Shown: positions 20,427 to 32,189, counted from the first letter of the stretch. The stretch is 64,000 nucleotides of DNA from Piper betle (GCA_033002965.1 JAURVB010013935.1:1-64000), one strand, 5' to 3'. Notes: generated by a model from the sequence alone, not told the origin. Numbers and translations: made by a program.

Positions 20427-22464
20427 CTACAAAATATGAAAGTATGGATCGAGGGCGGCTTTGAAATCTTCATCCTGCCACTGGATTTTGTCGTACCACT
20501 TGCGGCCACCTCCAACATAACATCGTCGTTCAGGTGCCCTGTTTTCCTTCACCAGACCTCTGGGTAGTACTCTCAGCTCTGGACAATCGTTCAAGTAAAA
20601 TTCGTGGAGGGAAGGAAATGAGATGGCGTCACTGCATATGCTCTTCAGCTGGGGAAGATTCCAAAGCCCTAAATTTTCAAGTTTGGGGAAGCAAATACCA
20701 CGTGAATGATCCGACAAAGTTTTATCCCCAGCCACCCGAATCACTTCTTCCAACTTGGGGCAATAGTAAATTTTGAGCTCAACAAGGCTCTCAAGATGTT
20801 CAAGTCCGGAGATGTGCTTGAGGGAATCGCAACTTGCGATCTTCAGAACTCGTATGCTGGGAAGTGCCATCTGACTCATGAGGCAAGGAAATGAGATAGC
20901 GTCACTGCATATGCTCTTCAGCTGGGGAAGATTCATAAGGTCTAATTTTTCAAGTTTGGGGAAGCAAATACCAGGTGAATGATCCGACAAAGTTTTATCC
21001 CCAGCCACCTGAATCACTTCTTCTAACTTGGGGCAATCGTAAATTGTGAGCTCGACAAGGCTCTGAAGATGTTCAAGTCCGGAGATGTGCTGGGAATCAC
21101 AAAATGATATGTCGACAACTTGTATGCAGGGAAGGCCTCTGGGTAGTACTCTCAGCTCTGGACAACCATTCAAGTAAAAGTAGCGGAGGGAAGGAAATGA
21201 GATGGCGTCACTGCATATGCTCTTCAGCTGGGGAAGATACCGAAGCCATAGTTTTTCAAGTTTGGGGAAGCAAATACGAGGTGAATGATCTGACAAAGTT
21301 TTATCCCCAGCCACCTGAATCACTTCTTCCAACTTGTCGCAATGGTAAATTTTGAGCTCGACAAGGCTCTGAAGATGTTCAAGTCCGGAGATGTGCTTGA
21401 GGGAATCGCAACCTCTGATCTTCAGAACTCGTATGCTGGGAAGTACCATCTGACTCATCACATGCACCTTTTCTAGCCGATCAAAGTCGCAAATGTGGAT
21501 CTCTTCTAGATAAGTGAAGCATAAATCGTTGCTTGTCGGGGGGACTTGAAATTTCTTGATTGGGCAACTTTTGATTTTTAGGTTTCTCAATGGCAAGGAT
21601 GATGATTGGATGAGAAAAGAAGCAACGTCGTCGTAGATGTGCTCATCCTCGTCTGTCCAACCACCTTGATACGTAAATGACAGCCTCTTCAATGATGTCA
21701 ACCCCTGGAAGAAGCTCGGTGGCAGTATCTTGAAATTTTTAATCGGAAGCCTTAGCTCTCTCAACTTGTGCATATTCCTGAATGTGTCATTAGGAATCAG
21801 TTCAACACAATGGAAAGAGTCATCATCTTCCAGTTCAAAGATTTCCAGTTTGTTCAAATTTCTGATTCCTATGGGCAACTCCACGCGAGCCCGTATTTTG
21901 AGGAATAGTTCCTTCAAATTGACCAATGGACAAATTACTTGTGGGAACTCTACAAGAGGACTGTCTATGCGTAGCTCCTCTAACTTCTTCAAGTTTCCTA
22001 CCTCCATTGGTAACTTCTTCAGGTCTCTCTCTGTCGGTATAATTGTCTCTCTGTCAGTAATGCATACCAGTCTTCTTAGCTCAGTGAGTTCTCCAATTGC
22101 CTCTGGAAGATCGATAAGCATTTCCTGGTAAATACATCACTTGTAACTTCCTCAAATTTTTAATCTCATCCGGTAATCTTTCCAGGTTTGTTTCAATCAG
22201 TTCAAGATGTCTCAGCTCTGTCAGTTCTCCAATTGATGTTGGAATTCCATCAAATTTAACTCCCTTCAGTTTTATAACTCTCAGTTTGGACATCGATGTG
22301 AAGCGGCTAAAATTGAACGATATCATTTCGCAAATGATAAGAGTGGTCAAATTGCTGCAAATAGCTTCCTCTGGCAATTCATAATCTTCACACCAAACGG
22401 AATACCGACGAGACTCTGTTTTGTCAGTTATTTCATGAGAGTTAGCAATCCAGATTCCCATGTC
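20427..22464 (-). pseudogene. LRR part of resistance gene A
   Basis: Reading minus, DMGIWIANSHEI and RRYSVWCEDYELPEEAICSN continue the MHD region. LRRs such as IPTSIGELTELRHLEL and NLERLPDEIKNLRKLQVM follow, up to a frameshift near 22125. From 22121 a 564-codon frame carries classic LRRs (LPEAIGELTELRRLV, LPMEVGNLKKLEELRI) and ends with VGGGRKWYDKIQWQDEDFKA and a stop at 20427. Three repeats of SGLEHLQSLVELKIYHCDKL ... PQLKSICSDAISFPSL make up the end. LRRs of this type give recognition specificity. It is broken from the NB-ARC part by the shift near 22490. Confidence 0.8.
20590..21440 (-). repeat. Three tandem LRR modules in gene A
   Basis: The coding DNA for SGLEHLQ...SDAISFP is present three times, with the landmark AGATGTTCAAGTCCGGAGAT at about 20797, 21069 and 21389. 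Copy number differs among paralogues: two in gene B, one each in P1 and P2. This indicates unequal exchange or slippage in the recognition domain. Confidence 0.85.
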
Positions 22465-22469
22465 ACGGA

Positions 22470-23705
22470 TTAAATCGTGTATTCTCGTGCTAAAGGTACT
22501 TGGAGTGTCTCAAAAAGGCATGCAGCTCGCAGTGTTCCAAAGATGTTCATTCCTTCATCAAATGCTTCCTGATAGCTGCCATTCAAAGTCAGAATCCCTT
22601 CTCCAATCCAACATTCAATGAGCATGGTGACCTCTATGACTCTATCCTCGGGATAGAAACAGGTATACAAGAAACAACCCTTTTCTCTTTGATTCGACAA
22701 AGAGTCAAAGCTAAACTTCAATTGAGTAAACAGACCCTCGGCCGCGGGCATATCAGCTGGATAGTGTTGAAGAGTAGCCAATGCATGCCTCCACTCCTCC
22801 AGACGCCTTCTAGACGCCATAGCCCTACCGATGACTTTGAGTGCGAGTGGCAACCCTTTGCACTCTCTAGCAACATCTTTGGAAATCTCGACAATGTTAG
22901 AGTCCCAGATCTCAATATTGTTCTTGCTGCCGACACTTCTTTTAAACAAAGCCCAAGAATCATCCCACCCCAAAGGTTGCACATTAATCAATATATCCGA
23001 CTGCATTTCGTCACATACAGCTTTTGATCTAGTTGTGAAGAGTAGCTTGAATGATCCTGTGTCTGGTTTCTCTTGACCTAATATGCCAAGCTTCTCAAGA
23101 TCTAAACATTCCCAAATGTCGTCAAACAATATAGCAACTTTGTTTCTCCCAAGTGCATCATTTATATCGTCAGCTCGGCTAGACAGGTCGTAATGATTGT
23201 TGAAGGCTAAGTTCAAATTTCCCATTATGACTTGTTGAATTCTATCTATGTCCAGGGTCTTGGAAACAACTACCCAAATGACTTTGAAGTGGGAAGGCTT
23301 CAGATACTCTCTTTCAATTTTTTTCATGAGTGTGGTTTTGCCAACACCCCCCATGCCATAAATCCCAACCATTCCAACCTCATCATCCTTGAGAAAATTG
23401 CACACCTGGTTGTAAGCTTCATCTTGCCCAATAGAAGCTGTGGAGGACATCCAGTTATTCCTTCTTTGTCTGCCAGGAGGAGCTCTTCCGGTGGTTGCGG
23501 TAGAATCATTTTCCATCTGTTCATTTGGACCCACAATATTTGGTGAAGCAGAGGAAGAAGCAGTGGATCCAAGTGCAGGTACAGCGGGTGGTCTTTGTAA
23601 TCGTGAAAATCGGTTGATCATATCGGTGACATTGGGGTTTATGGATTCAATACGAGGCTTGGATTCGATCTGAAGTTTGTTAGTGTTCTTGAAAAATTTG
23701 GACAT
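22470..23705 (-). CDS. NB-ARC reading frame of resistance gene A (411 aa)
   Basis: This is the ATP/ADP-binding switch of a plant NLR receptor. Counting from MSKFF: a Ser/Pro-rich N-terminal segment (1-95) with no canonical coiled coil or EDVID motif; P-loop GMGGVGKTT (117-125); RNBS-A-like VIWVVVSKTLD (142-152); kinase-2 KVAILFDDIWE (189-199); RNBS-B LLFTTRSK (221-228); GLPLA (284-288); RNBS-D CFLYTCFYPED (344-354). Trp after kinase-2 DDI fits the non-TIR class. It ends in the frameshifted LAREYTI before the MHD position, so as written the protein would lack the MHD and the LRR. Upstream in-frame codons to 23780 are hydrophobic and probably lie in the 5' intron. Confidence 0.8.
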   Translation of the reverse strand: MSKFFKNTNKLQIESKPRIESINPNVTDMINRFSRLQRPPAVPALGSTASSSASPNIVGPNEQMENDSTATTGRAPPGRQRRNNWMSSTASIGQDEAYNQVCNFLKDDEVGMVGIYGMGGVGKTTLMKKIEREYLKPSHFKVIWVVVSKTLDIDRIQQVIMGNLNLAFNNHYDLSSRADDINDALGRNKVAILFDDIWECLDLEKLGILGQEKPDTGSFKLLFTTRSKAVCDEMQSDILINVQPLGWDDSWALFKRSVGSKNNIEIWDSNIVEISKDVARECKGLPLALKVIGRAMASRRRLEEWRHALATLQHYPADMPAAEGLFTQLKFSFDSLSNQREKGCFLYTCFYPEDRVIEVTMLIECWIGEGILTLNGSYQEAFDEGMNIFGTLRAACLFETLQVPLAREYTI

Positions 23706-23720
23706 CTTGGCCAACTCTTT

Positions 23721-23760
23721 CCTGTTAACACCAAAAAGAATGAAAGAAAGAAAGAAATAA
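23721..23760 (-). other. Likely 5'UTR intron acceptor of gene A
   Basis: Reading minus, a pyrimidine-rich tract (TTTCTTTCTTTCATTC) is followed by GGTGTTAACAG/G at 23722, 16 bases before the ATG. The same arrangement is at 44536 for gene B. This is why the start at 23705 is preferred over the upstream in-frame ATG. Confidence 0.5.
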
Positions 23761-24073
23761 ATAAATAAATAAACACACACACGGTATATTCAACAACGGT
23801 ATAAAAACCTATCAGCTATAGTACAGTGGCAATAACAAGTTTAGATTAGGAAAATGAAAGGTTGATTGCTCCATACATAATACATTGTACCAGACAAGTA
23901 GAGACAGCCCTGCTTCCAAGTTTCTATTTTTCCAAGTTCTCTTTAAAAGAAGAAGTAATACATTTGTAGCAAAATTTATGGAGTATCTTATTATCTATAT
24001 CATGTATAGCATGATGATTTTTTTATCTCTGTAGCAAAATTAATGGAGTATCTGCTTAGACTGTTTCTATTTT
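23761..24073. other. 5' flank of gene A
   Basis: About 300 bp aligned with the 5' flank of gene B (44575-44930; e.g. ACCTATCAGCTATAGTA, AGACAGCCCTGCTTC). The resistance-gene promoter should lie here or beyond, but I see no diagnostic motif. Confidence 0.4.
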
Positions 24074-26540
24074 TTATTAGCACTTTTTTTGTGCTGTGAG
24101 TAAAAAATATTTCATTGATTAATCAAATATTTGTTTTATTGAATGCAGTCTCACACAATCGCCATATAATATTTACCATATACACCATGGTCTTGGCTCT
24201 ATAGGTGGTTTTATTCAAACAAAATTTCTTAACCATAAATTTTTATACAGTTTTACTAACTAAACCACCAAAATATTTTCGTTCAATAAATGAAGTAATG
24301 CTTAGTTTTTATTTCAAATTTAGCTTTTTAATTCTGATTATTTGTCTGTAATTTTTATGTATTAAATTGTCTTTTAATTTTGATTGGGATATATTTTGAT
24401 CTTTATATATATATATATATGTATATATAGATATATGTGTATGTGTGCGTGTGTGCGCTTAGAAAAAATTCTATATATCAGATTCCTAAATAGGTTTTCA
24501 ATTTTGAATTTGGCATTCTATTTAAAAATATTAAATCAGTTTTTTAACTAAGATTGTAATTCTAAATGTGGCATTCTATTTTAAATTGAGTTTCTCAAAT
24601 TAATCTTTTTTAAACATATTTATTATTTTTATCACAATTTTTTAAATATTTATGAAAATATTTATTCAAATGTATGTGAGAAGCGAAAAAGGTGAATCAA
24701 TTTTCAAATAACCCAAGTAAATTTTGGGACTATTTTTAATTTCAATTTAGTTATAATTGTTTTTGTAATTTTTTAGTATTAAATTGACTTTCATTCTTTA
24801 TTTGGATTTATTTGTATCTCTGCTTTTTATCATATTTACTTTAAAATTTAACATCAGAGTTTTGAATAAGATCTCATTTTTTAATTAGATATTTTATTTT
24901 TATTGACATTTATTTAATTTATTTTTTTGTAAATCATTATGGACTTATGATTTTTTAATCAACTATTTATTATTTTTATCAAAATATTTGTTCTAATTGT
25001 ACAAATATTTACCCTTTTTCATATTATCTTTACTTTATTGCATACAGTAAAAAAAACATACAACTACAATTACTCAAGCAACAATATATTTATGATTACT
25101 ATTGTTAGTTATGATTTTGAAAGTATTTATTATTTGTCAGATATGTGACACAAGAACATATGCAAGAAATAAGAAGCAAAGAATCAGGTTTACTAATTAA
25201 GAACTGTTACATCTTTTATATAGTACTATGGTGAACAAATATTTCAATAGTAGAGTATTTTTTACATTATTTGATCCACTTTTATTATATTGAGATTTTT
25301 AGTAGAAATAGTTTTTTTTGGGTCTCATATGTATACGTTTATGTGATCATATAATTACTATTTCCAAATTAAGAAAACATCCATAACTTCAGAACTCGTA
25401 AACTTGCATAATTTAATTAGTTGTGAATCTAATCTCATTCGGTCCGGGGAAGATTGCACCATCAATGTCTAAAGCATTTGTAATTGAATTAGACAATTCT
25501 TTAACCAAGCTATATCAAAAGACAAAGTTATTGTGTCAATATATTACATTAATTTTTATGCAAGTTTGCCGCATTGCTTGAAGCCTTAATTTCATCTATT
25601 GTTAGAATCATGCTTTTACTGTTAGCTTATATATACTGTATGACAATGTTTAAGTAACACAAATAGCTGAGGAATACTGTGCAAAACTATGTGAAACTTA
25701 TGATAATATCAATATATTGAACCTTTCTCTAATTTTAAAGATGTGATTCTAATATTTGTGAGAACCGACCATCAGCTAATTGTTTACCAAATTGCACATG
25801 CCCAAAAATTACAGCAAGTAAATCAGTGTTGCTTCCATGTGCAAAGATAGGTTTTTAAGATCACCTAAACTACTCGCAGCACATTCCATATTTTTTTCCT
25901 TCTTAAATAAATAATATGTTTGAAGATTTTTCACTTAATTTGTTACCCTTGCATAAACAGCAAACCTACACCACAAAAAAGTTGAACATAGCCAGCGCAT
26001 AGCGCGGGTTCCCAGCTGCTATAATGCAACAAAATGAGGCCAAAACATTACCAACACCCTAAATTAGAACAAATAGACCTTAAAGCTGATGTGATGACAC
26101 TCATATATATACTCTTCAACAATGGTAAAGTTAATTGACTGACGAGAAGGCGATGGGCAAATAATTATCACAACATAAGAAGAAGTTATTTATAAGAACA
26201 CCAAAGAGAACAGAATGCTACAAGAACATCAAAAAATAAAAATAAAAAGAGTTTCCATCGTCTAAATAAAATATTCAATACCTTACAAAGAAAGGAAAAA
26301 CCTGCTTCAATGTTTTACCAGACGGCTGGGCAAGAAGACATCAAATATATTAGCACCAAAATTTGCAGATTGTTTAAGAGAAAATGAGACAAGAATGCGA
26401 GAAGGAAACACCCACCCCTGATCTCTGTCCTTGGAGAACGGAGTTGACGGTTTGCTTAGTGATGAAGTGATCTCAAATGCAGAAGGTTATGGAAATTGGA
26501 GATCGCAAATGCATAAGTGGGAAAAGAAAGAAAAAAGGTG
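24074..26540. repeat. Spacer block X (unit A, full copy)
   Basis: AT-rich DNA matching 44930-48060 in unit B along its length, apart from the GC-rich TIR element inserted there. Its two ends are repeated at 27477-28460. A non-repetitive-looking part at about 26290-26500 (ACCAGACGGCTGGGCAAGAAG, CTTGGAGAACGGAGTTGAC) could derive from a gene, but I cannot identify one. A TA-rich microsatellite lies at 24399-24440. Confidence 0.6.
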
Positions 26541-27476
26541 GGAACGATGAACTCTCAAACGACGACCTTTGCAACATATAATACCCTTGTACATACCAAC
26601 TGCTACGATTCTGTGACGGCAGAAAAATTGACATACCAACTGCTCCGATTTGGTCTTCTTTTAAGTTCTTTCCCTGCAAATTAGAAAAAACAAAAAAAAC
26701 AGAGTCAGAGTTATTGTCATGGCCGGGAGAAATAAAATAGGGGGGCAGAGATAATGAATACGATTCAATCATCAGGGAGATGGAAGTCTGGAAGGAAAAA
26801 AATTGACAGGCTTAAATAAATTCACTGATTTATATCTTTGTAAGAAATTATACCCATTTTTTATATAAATTAGGTAGTGACCAGTTCAATGCGCATGCTA
26901 TATTTAAATACAATTTAATTATTTTATTTACAGTATAAAATAATAATATTATAGTAGAAAATGTTCACAAAAAATTGATACTATTATTAAGATAAAGATA
27001 AAGATACTATTAATATGATAAATGATACATTATAGCTAAATACTTAACAAGAGAATAAATGACCAAAAACAATAGGAAAAAATTATTTTCACCACCTTAT
27101 CAAGCTAAATTTAGTTACCAGTTGAACTAAATTTAGCCGAAGCTATGGAGAAGAAAAAAATGGTCTACTTGACATATACTCTGTATTACACAAAATATAT
27201 CTCATCTCAATTGTCACATTTAGTGTTAAGAGTGGTTCATCTACCTTTGCTAACATTCATAGACCAGTGTTCTTATAAAATTCAATAAAAAACAATAATA
27301 AAACAAGCCATATTATTGCATCACCTACAATAATTCAATCAAACACATTTTTTTCCAATATAACTTAGTCAAATTAATTGCACATAACCAATGTAAGCAT
27401 TTTGATAAACCTACATTTATTTTCTTCCTGTTAAGCCCTTACTTATTTTAATAAATTTTGTTTCTAACGTATTTTT
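26540..27476. repeat. Spacer block Y (unit A)
   Basis: Matches 49600-50450 in unit B (GATTCTGTGACGGNAGAAAA, ACATACCAACTGCTC, TTACAGTATAAAATAATAAT, CATAGACCAGTGTTCTTATA). In unit B it follows block Z; here it lies between two copies of X. No gene is supported. Confidence 0.6.
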
Positions 27477-28460
27477 TATTAGCACTTATTTTTTGTGCTG
27501 TGAGTAAAAAAAATTTCATTGATTAACCAAATATTTGTTTTATTGAATGCAGTCTCACACAATCATTATGGACTTATGATATTTTAATTAACTATATATT
27601 ATTTTTATCAAAATATTTGTTCTAATTGTACAAATATTTAACTTTTTCATATTATCTTTACTTTATTGCAGACAGCCAAAAAAAACAAAAAAGAACCTTG
27701 AAGTACAATTGCTCAAGCAACAATATATTTATGATTATTATACTTAGATATGATTTTGTAAGTATTTATTATTTGTAATTGCTAGGTCCGATGTGGAACA
27801 CAAGAACATATGCAAGAAATAAGGAGTAGAGTATCAGGTTTACTAATTTAACAACCGGAACATCTTTTATATGGTACTATGATGAACAAATATTTCAATA
27901 GAGGCTTATTTACATTATTTGATTTACTTTTATTACATTTGATCCACTTTTATTATTTGATCCAGCTGGTAAGATCATAAGTAATGCAACAAAATGAGGC
28001 CAAAACGTTACCAACACCCTAAATTAGAACAAATAGACCTTAAAGCTGATGTGATGACACCCATATATATCACAACATAAGAAGAAGTTATTTATAAGAG
28101 CACCATAGAGAACAGAATGCTACAAGAACATCAAAAAATAAAAATAAAAAGAGTTTCCATCGTCTAAATAAAAGATTCAATACCTTACAAAGAAAGGAAA
28201 AACCTGCTTCAATGTTTTACCAGACGGCTGGGCAAGAAGACATCAAATATATTAGCACCAAAACTTGCAGATTGTTTTAGAGAAAATGAGACAAGAATGC
28301 GACAAGGCAACACCCACCCCTGATCGCTGACCTTGGAGAACGGAGTTGACGGTTTGCGTAGTGATGAAGTGGTCTCAAATGCAGAAGGCTATGGAAATTG
28401 GAGATCGCAAATGCATAAGTGGGAAAAGAAATAAAAAAGGTGGGAACGATGAAGAGTCAA
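27477..28460. repeat. Spacer block X', internally deleted second copy
   Basis: Repeats the start (GTGCTGTGAGTAAAAAA, ATTGAATGCAGTCTCACACA) and the end (ACCAGACGGCTGGGCAAGAAG, GATCGCAAATGCATAAGTGG) of block X, with the middle missing. This copy, not 24074-26540, leads into block Z as in unit B. Confidence 0.6.
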
Positions 28461-29500
28461 GGTCGACCATAAGGTTTGTTTTCCTCTTTTTTCTTTTGCT
28501 TCACAAATCTTTATTAAATTTGGTATTAAATATATTTTGTAAATAAACAGTTAAAAGGTTTTATAGACAATATTGATTGTAAGACTAATAAATAACAAGA
28601 GAAGCAAAGATAAGAGTATATATTTATTCTTTAAATAACAAACTGCCATAAGAATATTTAATGGACAGTAGTTTGGTTAAAACTGATTTGAGAACAGATT
28701 ACCACTCAATAATCTTAAACTCTCAAACGACGACCTTTGCAAAATATTAAATCCTTGTATATCGCAAGGAGCTAAATAAAAGAGGGAAAATAGATTTATT
28801 ATCTCCAGCCAAATGCTAGCCCCTACTTTAGTATATTATTTGTCTTATATGACTATATGATCTTTGGAAAAAATAGTGTATGCAAATAAAAGATGACACC
28901 CAACACACCTTAGTTGGTGACGGCAAGGATGAATAACTGTTCTATCAATATCATTTTCATTTAACATAGTTATTTACTATTTTAAAATTTTTTACCATAA
29001 TGAAGCTATTAACTAAATTTATAAAATTCTCTTGTAACAAATTTTTTAATGTTTTGCCATCGTATGAATGGTGGATATATGATTAAAATTTTCTCCCCTT
29101 TATATATCATAAACTCAATGATATTAAATTAAATAAAAATTATAATTATCAAATATTTTTTCATTCACAAAATATAAAAAAGCTATAGTAATCTAGCCTT
29201 TCAAATTAACAAAGAAGAAGAGAAATAATCTAAATTAAATAATTCATCAAAGTGGTACTTTGACAATTAAAATCTTTAAGATTAATGTTATGGTAGAGAT
29301 AAGTTTTATAAGTAATGATCAAATGATCTCTTGGGTGATGCACCAACTAAAATCAACTTACTACTTCAATAATTGGAAATCAACTAGATCTGGATCTGAA
29401 CCTGAACAATTTATTTATCAATGAACAACTAGGCTATTAATTTAGATCATCTTCCACCACTTGCAAGGTCTGATGTAGACTCCACATATAATAAAATAGT
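28460..29500. repeat. Spacer block Z (unit A)
   Basis: Matches 48060-49140 in unit B (ATTACNACTCAATAATCTTAAAC, GTATATCGCAAGGANCTAAA). Its second half, about 28840-29330, is a diverged member of the AT-rich repeat family seen at 17995-18840. No gene is seen. Confidence 0.55.
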
Positions 29501-30655
29501 CAGAAGCCAGCTGGATCTGGATAATGATGGAAGGTTTTTTTTATAATGAACAATAAAACATAATAATATTAATTGAATGGATAGTCTTCATTTACAAATA
29601 AGAGATTTCACATAAAAATCATAAATCTATTTTCCCATCATGCAATTTAGTTTGAATAAACAAGTATATGTAGGAATTACCTCTAAATGCCTAGTGCACT
29701 TCGTTTTGTTCCCTAGGTAATGTCCCCCATTGTGTGCTTCATTGGACAGAACTTCAGAAAATAAAATATCCAAACTGCCATTGGTTCATCCCTTTATTGT
29801 CTTCAAATCCTCAAAATGACCACTATTGCATCTAGAGTGTCCAAAAATAGTAGGGTAGCAAGTTTTACCTTTGTCGAGGTCTAAAAGATCTTCAAATTAT
29901 TTTCTTGAGTGCTAATGGAATTGGCAACAATACTAGGCCGGGCCGGGTGGCATAAGCAGGCTCGAATTCTATCTGTGCGCACCAAGTTGCAGCTGGCCCA
30001 CCGTGTGCCAGATGGTGGTGTACGCAGGCTTCAGGAAATTTTGGGTGTGTTGGGCTGCAAGTGGTGCACGGCTATGCCAGTTCAAAATCTGGGTCGCGGA
30101 TGGGTATATGGACACCGTCGCAGATTCAGGTCTAGTTAGGATCGAGGTCAACCACGGGGCAGTGGATCTGGTCACGAATATGGCAGGCTTGCGTACACGA
30201 TCATCCGTCTACACGGGCAGTGCAACGCCGACTTTGGTGGCTTTGGCGATGGCTTTTTCGGCAACGTCAGCAAGGGGTGATCAGCCAGATCAGTATATCT
30301 CATAATTTTGATGGATTTTGCGGTGGTACAATGGCCTAAGACTCTTCCATCTGGCAGCGGTGGTGGAGAAAAGTTCCGGCGGCAGCAGTGAAAAGTTTCA
30401 GCTGCGCTGTGTATCAGCCGACCTTTATCTATGTTTTTGGTGAGGACGGAGGCTTAATGTGTTGGTAATCAATTTGTGTGAATCCAGCGACAAGGGCAAC
30501 CTGTTGACATCAGCGACTATTCCTGAAGTTGCGGTGATTGGCCAGGTGGAGTTCGAGAAGCTGGCCACTTGCTACTACCACGCTGCTCCAACGATGGTCT
30601 TTCTGGTGGTTTTCCAGTGATTCCGAGGCTCTTCAGTAAGGACGAAGGGGACACT
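29500..30655. repeat. Block W, GC-richer noncoding segment (unit A)
   Basis: Bases 29500-29900 are AT-rich and match 50470-50850. Bases 29930-30650 rise sharply in GC and match 50905-51600 closely (CAGATGGTGGTGTANGCAGGCTTCAGG, GGTATATGGACAC, CAGATTCAGGTCTAGT, CGACTTTGGTGGCTTTGGCGA-like). Frames are open for 60-150 codons on the plus strand, but they differ between copies and resemble no family I know. It may be part of a transposon or long noncoding transcript. Its right end meets MULE-derived sequence by a deletion relative to unit B. Confidence 0.45.
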
Positions 30656-31493
30656 GATTAGTTAAGGTGAATTTGTATTACATTATTGGAAGTCATTAAT
30701 GACATATGGATTTTATATTAAATTCAATTGGATATGATAGACAAGTAAGGAACAAAATAATAAAGTAGTGAAAATGGAAGCAAAAGAACCTCATCATGGA
30801 ATGACAAATTGGATGCACAAGGAGACAATTTCATGAGGGTAATTACATTGTCCACTAATATTGTGGCATGTCACTAGTGACATATATACTTATATTATAT
30901 TTTACATGGTAGGATTGAAGATCATCATGACAAAGCTATTGAAAGTGAAGATAATGTACTTACACATCTTGAGGGAATGGAATAAGAAGGATGAGCTCAT
31001 TCCTTGAAATGATGGAGGCGTTTATGTACCCCACGAAGGAAGGTATGTATAGTAAAAAATTATTGATGACACTATTTACATTTATGTCTTGCCAATAATG
31101 GCATAAGTTTTGTTTTCAATTCATATATGAGTGAAAGATAAAAATAGAGACATAATAATGGACTACAGGAAAGGATAGCAGACGACCGCTTTGCTGAAAT
31201 CAAATAATGAGATGCACATAAAGAAAAGTACATGTCATTATTGTCCGTGTTCTTTTGACATGTCATTATGATATAATATAACAGTACATTAATTCATTAA
31301 TGGCAATGTGTGGACAATGTCAATTAATGGAAGTCCATGAATGTCATATTATGTCAAGCTAATATTAATTAAATTGATGTTGATTACTATTATATTGCAT
31401 TCTTATAATGTACAATCAATGTCAGATTGTTACACCATGCAAGTTTTGTTAATTCACAATACATTTAATTAACATCATTCTCGACAAATGGCA
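30656..31493. mobile_element. Internal fragment of MULE-like element (unit A)
   Basis: Matches 53820-54731 of the long-TIR element in unit B nearly base for base (TAAATTCAATTGGATATGATAGACAAG, CCTCATCATGGAATGACAAA, GTACATTAATTCATTAATGGCA). Both TIRs are missing. Similarity stops at ACAAATGGCA (31484-31493), 10 bp before the splice acceptor of the CDK5RAP1-like exon. Confidence 0.7.
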
Positions 31494-31503
31494 GAAATTT
31501 CAG

Positions 31504-31865
31504 GAATTGATATTGAAGTTAAACCCGCCTACAATTGGAAGTACAGTGAAGAATTTTCCAGCATGTGTAAAGTGAAAAAGGTCGGATGGAGGTTTTCTGA
31601 TTTATTGGACCTCCTTTCCGTGGAGTTTCCCGACATGAGATTCCGGTTCATGTTTCCACATCCCAAGGATTTTCCAGATAACTTGTTATTCATTATGCGT
31701 GACAGGTATAACGTCTGTAAGTGGATTCACTTGCCAGCTCAATCTGGGAACTCTGGTGTTCTTGATAGGATGAGACGTGGTTACATGAGAGAAGCTTATT
31801 TAGACCTTGTACGCAAAATAAGAGACATTCTTCCTAACGTGGGCCTCAGCAGTGACTTCATTTGT
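31504..31865 (+). pseudogene. CDK5RAP1/MiaB-type methylthiotransferase, middle exon
   Basis: The family is radical-SAM tRNA methylthiotransferases (CDK5RAP1 in eukaryotes), which add the 2-methylthio group to isopentenyl-adenosine 37. The exon lies between AAATTTCAG (ending 31503) and TGTG/GTATGA (31866). It encodes [59 protein letters not shown] and [20 protein letters not shown], then SSDFICG. These match the part of the radical-SAM domain after the CxxxCxxC cluster. The exon itself has no stop. The upstream half of the gene is not next to it; MULE-like DNA is. An isolated exon cannot be functional. Confidence 0.85.
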
Positions 31866-32189
31866 GGTATGAACTTTTTTAATTTCTTTTAGGGCTCTCT
31901 ATGTTTATCTTTGTTTGATTTTATACGTCATCTAGTCCTTTCACGGACCTTTACCACATCCAATGCATCCATTTATAAGTAATCTTCTTACTATAGTGCT
32001 TTTGTGTAGTACAAAAAAATTTCCTACAATTATGAGATATTTGTGAAAGAAATGTGAAATTTGCTAGAAAATGATAGCTTCTGGATTACATTCAAACCTT
32101 GTATCTGTATATGAGGTACCTTAGTTGTTTACCGGCCTATCTATCCAAGTTCATACTATCCATACTGTAAGATCTATCCAAGTTCCTAT
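31866..32189. other. Probable CDK5RAP1 intron remnant
   Basis: Starts with a GTATGA donor. No further CDK5RAP1 exon is recognisable before the GC-rich block at 32.19 kb. A small direct repeat, ATCTATCCAAGTTC, lies at about 32144 and 32171. Confidence 0.4.

Larger units (their letters stand above)
20427..23705 (-). pseudogene. NB-ARC-LRR resistance gene A, two frameshifts
   Basis: A near full-length RPS2/RPS5-like receptor. The start is taken as ATG 23705-23703 (MSKFF), just inside an exon whose acceptor TTAACAG/G is at 23722. All NB-ARC motifs are intact. Compared with gene B, a net 4-base loss near 22480-22500 shifts the frame just before the MHD-like IHD motif, ending the NB-ARC protein. 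A net 10-base difference near 22115-22135 shifts it again within the LRR. Unless introns or recoding rescue it, the locus gives separate NB-ARC and LRR reading frames. The C-terminal LRR holds three copies of a repeated module. It is probably a recent pseudogene. Confidence 0.85.

Noticed and set aside
20534..23673. Plus-strand frames opposite gene A (and equivalents opposite P1, P2 and B)
   Set aside because: They mirror the coding strand of LRR and NB-ARC sequence, are short and recur in every paralogue only because the coding strand is conserved.
23706..23780. Upstream in-frame ATG (MCVYLFIYFF) as a signal peptide start for gene A
   Set aside because: The stretch is a translated pyrimidine-rich intron end with an AACAG/G acceptor. 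NLRs of this class are cytoplasmic, and the ATG at 23705 is conserved in all paralogues.
30656..31493. CRISPR-like or phage-like repeat array
   Set aside because: The repeated short motifs are irregularly spaced palindromes in plant transposon DNA; there are no regular spacers and no cas genes.
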